This document shows positions 6,939 to 11,418 of a stretch of DNA of 11,418 nt, piece by piece. The stretch is from Actinomycetota bacterium. Lineage in GTDB: Bacteria; Actinomycetota; Acidimicrobiia; Acidimicrobiales; RAAP-2. The notes below the pieces were generated by a model. The model saw nothing but the letters and a program-made list of their open reading frames with translations, was not told the origin of the DNA and made no database searches. Numbering within the stretch: the stretch's first letter is position 1; each line of letters starts with the position of its first letter. The stretch lies in contig WLKR01000022.1 in assembly GCA_009701115.1 (NCBI GenBank), forward strand, positions 1 through 11,418. Reading direction: 5' to 3'. Position numbers and translations under genes: made by a program.

Positions 6939-8632
6939 TGCGCGGCGGGCATCTCGTCTCGGCTGGGAAGCAGTTTGGCCTCCGTGTTAATCCAGTCGCG
7001 CAGGTATCTCGTGGCGTGACAGTCGTCTTCGTTGTATTCGAGAATTCGTTGGCGTGAGGCGAGTGCCGTTTCATCGTCGCTCGCCGTGGCCGTTTCGTAC
7101 CAGACCATCGATGCCTCACCACCCGGAGCTTCGTCACGCCAATGAAAGCCGGCGTACGGGGCGAGCACCTTGAGGCCCAGGGGCCCCTCGGTCTGAATGC
7201 ACTCTTTGGCCGTGTTGTGCAGGTCGACCCACTTGGGCGACGTGAGGAAGTTGGAGACTTCATTCCAGGGTGGCGTGATGGTAGGCGTGAGTGTTACGGC
7301 CCGGCGCATCGCTCCATTTTCAGCCTGCTCGTAGAAGCAGTAGGCCGCGAAGGTCAGACCCTTGTTTTCACAGTCGCGCTGGAGTCCGCTAAACCACGTC
7401 CAAAACTCAGCGAAGATCCGGCTTTCAGCCTCACTCGTGAGTTCACCCCACTCCACGAAGCTGTAGTACCCATCGGCCACGCCCTCAATTGTGGTTCGGG
7501 TTCGAACGGTGGCACCCCAGAGATAGGTGTGATCGTTGTAGGACTCCATGTCGACGTCAACTTCAACGTCGGCAGTCGTGCACTGCATCTGCTCGGCTGT
7601 GACGCGACGCAGGGGACCACCTCGCCACATGGCCCGAGCCTTGTAGATCATGTCGGGGAGTTGAGAGAATTGCTTGCCGAGGTACTCCACGGTTTCGTGG
7701 GGCGCCGAGGCGCTCAAGACCGAGTTGTAGGCCGCCGCGGCCCGCCCCGCGTCGAGGAGGGCCAGTTGACGCCACGTTGTAACGCCTGACTCTCGCAGAA
7801 TGATCTGCTCGGAGAATTTGGTGAAGCGCACGAGTGATATGTCCTCGCTCGCCTTGAGTATCTCGTTGCACGAGTTCGAGAAGGGACAGTTGTCGCATTC
7901 GCGGTGCCAAAACGGAGTCGTCGGGTACTGGCCACCATTGACCCACGCCTGCTGGGCGTCGAGAACTTCGCGACGCTCACGAAAGGCCTCGTCGTAGGCG
8001 CTGAGGTTCCAGGCCACGTTCTCGGTCTCGAGCTCGAGCCACCACAACGAACCGTTGCGATCGATGACGCCACCAACTCGCTCGCTATCGGCGAAGCCGA
8101 GTGCTTCCAGCGTGCGGTAGGTGTGACAGAGGGCGAGCCCGGCGCGGGTGATCGTGTCGCTCCGGCGCGAAGTTGTGCCTTCGACCCACGTGCTGTCGGA
8201 GGGCCGGAGCGCGTCGAGGGCTCCCGATCGAATACGTCGCGTGGTCGCGGCATCGGTCACTTCAATATTGCGAATGAGTATCGGGACGTAGCGAAAGCCA
8301 CTTTCGGTGCGACCAGTCCGAACGAGCACATCGGCGTGGGCTCGGCGCTTGTTTGCCGTGTCATCGGGGAGGCGAGGGGCCAGGATGATTTCGGCGCCGG
8401 CCGCGAGGGCCTCGCGGGTTTCGGCGTAACTCGACACGGTAACGCCGTCGGGGTAGTTCGTAGTTATAGATTGCCGGATGCCGTCAGCGACCCGTTCGGC
8501 CTCACGGATCCGACGTTGGTACGTCTCGTCGATCTCGACCTCGTTGCGAACTTGGGGTCCGCCGCGCTCGAGCGCTACTCGGTGGGGGCATCTGCCAACT
8601 TCGCTACCGGACAACAGTTCATTGGCAGCCAC
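6935..8632 (-). CDS. TM0106 family RecB-like putative nuclease with DEDD exonuclease domain
   Basis: A 565-residue cytoplasmic protein with the two-part layout of the TM0106 family (TIGR03491). The N-terminal half is RecB/Cas4-like: C15 (RCPHR) together with C246, C249 and C255 (CDNCPFSNSC) form the four-cysteine set that binds an iron-sulfur cluster in AddB and Cas4. D101 (HADVLV) fits the first acidic residue of the nuclease site, but the expected (D/E)xK is not seen in the next strand, YVPILIRN. The C-terminal half is an RNase H-like DEDD exonuclease (RNase_H_2 type): D361 and E363 in VDMES, D470 in VDLH, a GLKVLAPYAGFHWRD segment (486-500) and YNEDDCHAT (533-541) with D537. GTG at 8632 is chosen because AGGA stands seven bases before it; TTG at 8638 is possible. 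It sits between two ABC transporter pairs. Its biological role is unknown; DNA repair or RNA/DNA processing is plausible. Confidence 0.87.
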   Translation of the reverse strand: MAANELLSGSEVGRCPHRVALERGGPQVRNEVEIDETYQRRIREAERVADGIRQSITTNYPDGVTVSSYAETREALAAGAEIILAPRLPDDTANKRRAHADVLVRTGRTESGFRYVPILIRNIEVTDAATTRRIRSGALDALRPSDSTWVEGTTSRRSDTITRAGLALCHTYRTLEALGFADSERVGGVIDRNGSLWWLELETENVAWNLSAYDEAFRERREVLDAQQAWVNGGQYPTTPFWHRECDNCPFSNSCNEILKASEDISLVRFTKFSEQIILRESGVTTWRQLALLDAGRAAAAYNSVLSASAPHETVEYLGKQFSQLPDMIYKARAMWRGGPLRRVTAEQMQCTTADVEVDVDMESYNDHTYLWGATVRTRTTIEGVADGYYSFVEWGELTSEAESRIFAEFWTWFSGLQRDCENKGLTFAAYCFYEQAENGAMRRAVTLTPTITPPWNEVSNFLTSPKWVDLHNTAKECIQTEGPLGLKVLAPYAGFHWRDEAPGGEASMVWYETATASDDETALASRQRILEYNEDDCHATRYLRDWINTEAKLLPSRDEMPAAQ

Positions 8633-8639
8633 GACCAAA

Positions 8640-8643
8640 TCCT
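8640..8643 (-). promoter_or_regulatory. ribosome binding site of the nuclease gene, overlapping the upstream stop codon
   Basis: On the minus strand the TAG stop of the upstream ABC gene is part of TAGGA; AGGA lies seven bases before GTG at 8632 and only one base before TTG at 8638. The spacing favours GTG. Confidence 0.5.
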
Positions 8644-10396
8644 AGGAGGCGCCGGGAATATCACTCCGCCAGCTCCGCCACAGGGCGGCGTACTCGCCAT
8701 TATGAGCGAGAAGCTCGTCGTGGGTACCGAGTTCGGCGATCAAGCCATCAATCACTACAGCGACCCGATCGGCGTCATGGGCTGTGTGTAGACGGTGGGC
8801 AATAGCAATCACCGTTCGACCCTCGAGTACGGCGCTGAGCGAACGTTCGAGGTGACGCGCGGCCCGAGGGTCCAGCAGAGCGGTGGCTTCGTCCAGCACG
8901 AGTGTGTGGGGGTCGGCCAGCACGAGCCGGGCCAGCGCCAACTGCTGGGCCTGTGCCGGGGTCACCGGATGGCCGGTCGATCCCAGTTCCGTGTCGAGTC
9001 CTTCGGGAAGTTCCTCGACCCACTCCAGCGCGTCGACGGCGGCGAGGGCGCGCCGCACGGCGTCGTCATTGGAGGAGGGTCGCGCCAAGATGACATTGTC
9101 GCGAACGGTGCCGATGAAGATGTGGTGCTCTTGGGTCACGAGGGCCACGTGTTGGCGAATCGATGAAAGCGGGAGGTTGGCAACTGACTCGCCGCCAATA
9201 GTGATTGAGCCACTGCGGGGAATATCAATGCCGGCGATGAGGCGACCGAGTGTTGACTTACCGGCCCCCGAAGGTCCGACTATGGCCAGTCGTTCGCCCG
9301 GTTGAATGGAGAGTGACACTCCGTGGAGTACGTCGTGACCGGCTCGATAGGCGTAACGCACGTCGGTGATTTCAATCAGTTCACCCTGGGGCTCACCACC
9401 GTCGTGACTGCGATCATCTTCAACCTCGGCCACGCCGATGAGTCGGGCCAGTGCCGTTTGGCCGATCTGGAGTTCATCGAGCCAAGCCACGATGCGGTCT
9501 AGGGGGTCGGTCATCTGTACCACGTACAAGGTGACGGCCGTAGCGGCGCCGATAGTGACGTGATGTCCGATGAAGAGCCAGCCACCCCACAGCAGAGTGG
9601 TCGTTACGGCGAATGAAAAATTTGCTTCAACAATTGGAAACCACCACAGTCGCATCGACAGGGTGTAGAGCTCGGCGTAAAAGGCTTCTCGGATACTTTC
9701 GTCAATGCGCCCCGCTTGCCGCTGACTGAGACGAAGGGCATCAACAGTGCGGGCCCCTTCGGCCGTCTCGGAGATGGCCCCAAACATCGTGGCGTAGGCG
9801 ATACGTTCGCGCACGTAGCCCGGGGAGGCGTAACGCAGGTAGCGCTTGGTAGTGATTGCCAACACCGGCACAACAACCAGACTGGCGAGCGCCACGAGGG
9901 GGCTCGTGAGGAACATCGCCACCAGCGTCAAGACGGTTTGAATGACCGCAACAGTCCACTCCGGTAGCGCAAAACGTACGGTTCGGTTCAGCGCCTCAAT
10001 GTCGTTGGTGGTGCGGCTCAGGAGATCTCCCGTGCCGGCCCGTTCTACGACCGAGAGGGGTAGTCGCAACACGTCAGCCAGAAATTCCTCACGCAACGTG
10101 GCAAAGACTCGCTCGCCGAGGGTGTAGCTCTGCCGTCGAGCGATGTAGTTGAGTGCCGTGTTGCTGAGCGACGACGCCAGGAGGGCTACGACGAGCCAGA
10201 GCACGGCCCGTGAAGTTAGAGACCCATTGCTGGCCCGTTGCACGAACTGGCCAATGATGAAGGGTGCCGCGAGGGCTGCCGCCGAAGCGGAGGCATAGAA
10301 GCCCAGCATGACGAGTGCCGGACGTCGAAACCGTCGGAGGAGTTTGAGCGCGTGCTGGCGCACGACAGCATTGGTCGCGATCGGGAGATTGCTCAC
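8642..10396 (-). CDS. ABC exporter half-transporter with consensus ATP site (permease/ATPase)
   Basis: A 584-residue inner-membrane half-transporter of the type I exporter fold. Membrane helices lie near 27-50, 64-85, 147-166, 168-183, 259-277 and 281-297. GTGDLLSRTTNDIEALN (121-137) is the intracellular coupling segment usual for this fold. The ATPase domain starts at about 339: Walker A GPSGAGKS (374-381), Q422 in VTQEHHIF, Walker B TLVLDE (498-503) with catalytic E503, D-loop ALLD and H534 in IAHRL. The signature, expected to be LSGGQ, is VTPAQ (478-482). It therefore supplies a good Walker A/B but a poor signature, the complement of its neighbour. The start is GTG at 10396, with GAGGGG four bases upstream, overlapping the neighbour's stop by four bases. 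The two very likely form a heterodimeric exporter. The substrate is unknown; lipids, peptides or drugs are all possible. Confidence 0.9.
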   Translation of the reverse strand: MSNLPIATNAVVRQHALKLLRRFRRPALVMLGFYASASAAALAAPFIIGQFVQRASNGSLTSRAVLWLVVALLASSLSNTALNYIARRQSYTLGERVFATLREEFLADVLRLPLSVVERAGTGDLLSRTTNDIEALNRTVRFALPEWTVAVIQTVLTLVAMFLTSPLVALASLVVVPVLAITTKRYLRYASPGYVRERIAYATMFGAISETAEGARTVDALRLSQRQAGRIDESIREAFYAELYTLSMRLWWFPIVEANFSFAVTTTLLWGGWLFIGHHVTIGAATAVTLYVVQMTDPLDRIVAWLDELQIGQTALARLIGVAEVEDDRSHDGGEPQGELIEITDVRYAYRAGHDVLHGVSLSIQPGERLAIVGPSGAGKSTLGRLIAGIDIPRSGSITIGGESVANLPLSSIRQHVALVTQEHHIFIGTVRDNVILARPSSNDDAVRRALAAVDALEWVEELPEGLDTELGSTGHPVTPAQAQQLALARLVLADPHTLVLDEATALLDPRAARHLERSLSAVLEGRTVIAIAHRLHTAHDADRVAVVIDGLIAELGTHDELLAHNGEYAALWRSWRSDIPGAS

Positions 10397-11418
10397 TCGT
10401 CGCCCCTCAGAATCAACGATCGATACCAGTCGTCATTAATGAGCAGTTCTTCGTGAGACCCTCGTGCCGCGACGACACCATCGCGCAGCACGATGACTTC
10501 GTCGACCTTCTCCAGCATCAGGGGGCTCGTCGTGGCAATCAGAGTGGTTCGACCCTGGCGAGCGTCACGAATGTTGCGCGCGATGCGCCCTTCGGTGTGG
10601 GTGTCGACAGCCGACGTGGGTTCGACCAGGATGAGTAAGTCTGCTTCCGTGAGGAGGGCTCGGGTGAGTGCGAGTCGTTGTCGTTGTCCTCCCGAAAACG
10701 AACGACCCCGTTCTTCAACGGTCGAGTCGAGTCCGTCTTCGAGGGCGTCGAGCACATCGAGGGCACTAGCGGCCGCGATAGCGCTCATGATGTCGCTCTC
10801 CGTGGCTGTCTCGTGGGGGTTGAGTTCACTGCGGAGTTGACCGGTAAAGAGACGGGGTTCAATCTCGCTCACGACAATGTGTCGACGCACATCGCTAATG
10901 GCGTATGAAGTGATTGGCATCGCGTCCAGCGTGACGTCGTCGACATCTGTCGTGAACCACCCGAGGCGATTCGTGACCTCGGTCGCTTCGGCGGGGGTTT
11001 CGGTCACCAGGGCGGCCAGGGTGCCGCGAGCCAGGGAGATGCCGGTGCGTCGATCGCTGAAGCGCTCGATAGAGCTAGGCCACGCCAGACCCGGTTCGTC
11101 ACTCACCATCGGGGGAATGTTCAAAATGCCGATGACTTTGCGAGCGCCAACCAAGGCACGCGTTCCGGCAATGACGTACTCGATCGCGGTACGAAGTGGC
11201 ATCGTCAGAAACGTGGCGTAGCCAAAGAAGGCGACCAGCTGGCCGGCCTGGAGATTCCCGTTAATGACCTCGTGGGCGCCGAAGTAGGTGATGATGGCCG
11301 TCAAGATGGCCGGCAGGAGGATTTGACCCGATTCGAGGGCCGACTGGGGCTTGGAGACTTCAACGCCGGAGCGTTCTACGGCTCGACTCATGGTGATGTA
11401 GTTGTCGAGAAAGACGTC
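10393..11418 (-). CDS. ABC exporter half-transporter with degenerate ATPase site (C-terminal part)
   Basis: The frame is open to the right edge with no stop, so the N-terminus, roughly 240 residues of membrane domain, is missing; the ATG at 11391 is internal. The visible part has the last two membrane helices (LLPAILTAIITYF and QLVAFFGYATFL) and a compact ATPase domain. Walker A is gone (VTETPAEAT at about 10978-11004, with no glycine-rich loop and no lysine), the Q-loop glutamine is missing (EIEPRLF), Walker B reads LLILVEP with V where the Mg-binding D belongs (10624-10626), and the switch histidine is T (IATTSP). The signature FSGGQRQR is perfect, and SAVD is intact. So this subunit probably cannot hydrolyse ATP but completes the partner's site. 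I recall similar degenerate subunits in Streptomyces, so it is probably a conserved design, not a decaying gene. Confidence 0.86.
   Translation of the reverse strand, partial: DVFLDNYITMSRAVERSGVEVSKPQSALESGQILLPAILTAIITYFGAHEVINGNLQAGQLVAFFGYATFLTMPLRTAIEYVIAGTRALVGARKVIGILNIPPMVSDEPGLAWPSSIERFSDRRTGISLARGTLAALVTETPAEATEVTNRLGWFTTDVDDVTLDAMPITSYAISDVRRHIVVSEIEPRLFTGQLRSELNPHETATESDIMSAIAAASALDVLDALEDGLDSTVEERGRSFSGGQRQRLALTRALLTEADLLILVEPTSAVDTHTEGRIARNIRDARQGRTTLIATTSPLMLEKVDEVIVLRDGVVAARGSHEELLINDDWYRSLILRGDE

Noticed and set aside
6935..8632. The nuclease as a Cas4 of a CRISPR system or part of a known defence island
   Set aside because: The four cysteines resemble Cas4, but the C-terminal DEDD domain and length fit TM0106, and no cas genes, repeat array, restriction enzyme or mobile element is in the window.
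7904..8791. A 295-codon plus-strand open frame opposite the nuclease and the end of the ABC gene
   Set aside because: It crosses two well-supported minus-strand genes, has no recognisable motif, and looks like a codon-bias shadow.

Overview
The window looks like chromosomal DNA of a moderately GC-rich actinobacterium. The reasons are the zinc-ribbon protein followed by a CobC-like phosphatase, a haloalkane dehalogenase closest in memory to the mycobacterial Rv2296 type, a TM0106-family nuclease, CydDC-like and degenerate heterodimeric ABC exporters of the kind seen in actinobacteria, and frequent GTG starts. Acidimicrobiia is my best guess at class level; that is inference, not proof. No tRNA, rRNA, CRISPR array, insertion sequence or phage gene was seen.

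Left part, plus strand (1-1786): the 3' end of a coiled-coil/zinc-ribbon protein overlaps a histidine phosphatase by 7 bases, and a DUF2889 protein follows after a short gap. Middle (1783-3893): a minus-strand haloalkane dehalogenase with a complete active site meets the DUF2889 gene tail to tail. It is divergent from a plus-strand aldo/keto reductase. The roughly 210-base gap between the two starts holds a perfect 19-bp inverted repeat that folds into a long hairpin.

Right part, minus strand (3883-11418): a tightly packed run of five genes reading leftward. In order of transcription they are a half-transporter with a wholly degenerate ATPase site (its start lies beyond the window), a half-transporter with a good ATP site, a TM0106-family nuclease (RecB-like part, four-Cys cluster, DEDD exonuclease part), a CydD-like half-transporter and a CydC-like half-transporter. 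Three junctions are 4-base start/stop overlaps. The fourth is a 9-base gap with the nuclease in the same frame as the transporter before it.

The two ABC pairs should each form a heterodimeric exporter with one working and one degenerate ATP site, because the motif losses in each pair fall on the same composite site. The CydDC-like pair may export thiols such as cysteine; the substrate of the other pair is unknown. Why a nuclease sits between them is not explained by the sequence and is the most interesting organisational question here. The individual families are known, and I see no clear evidence for a wholly new system.
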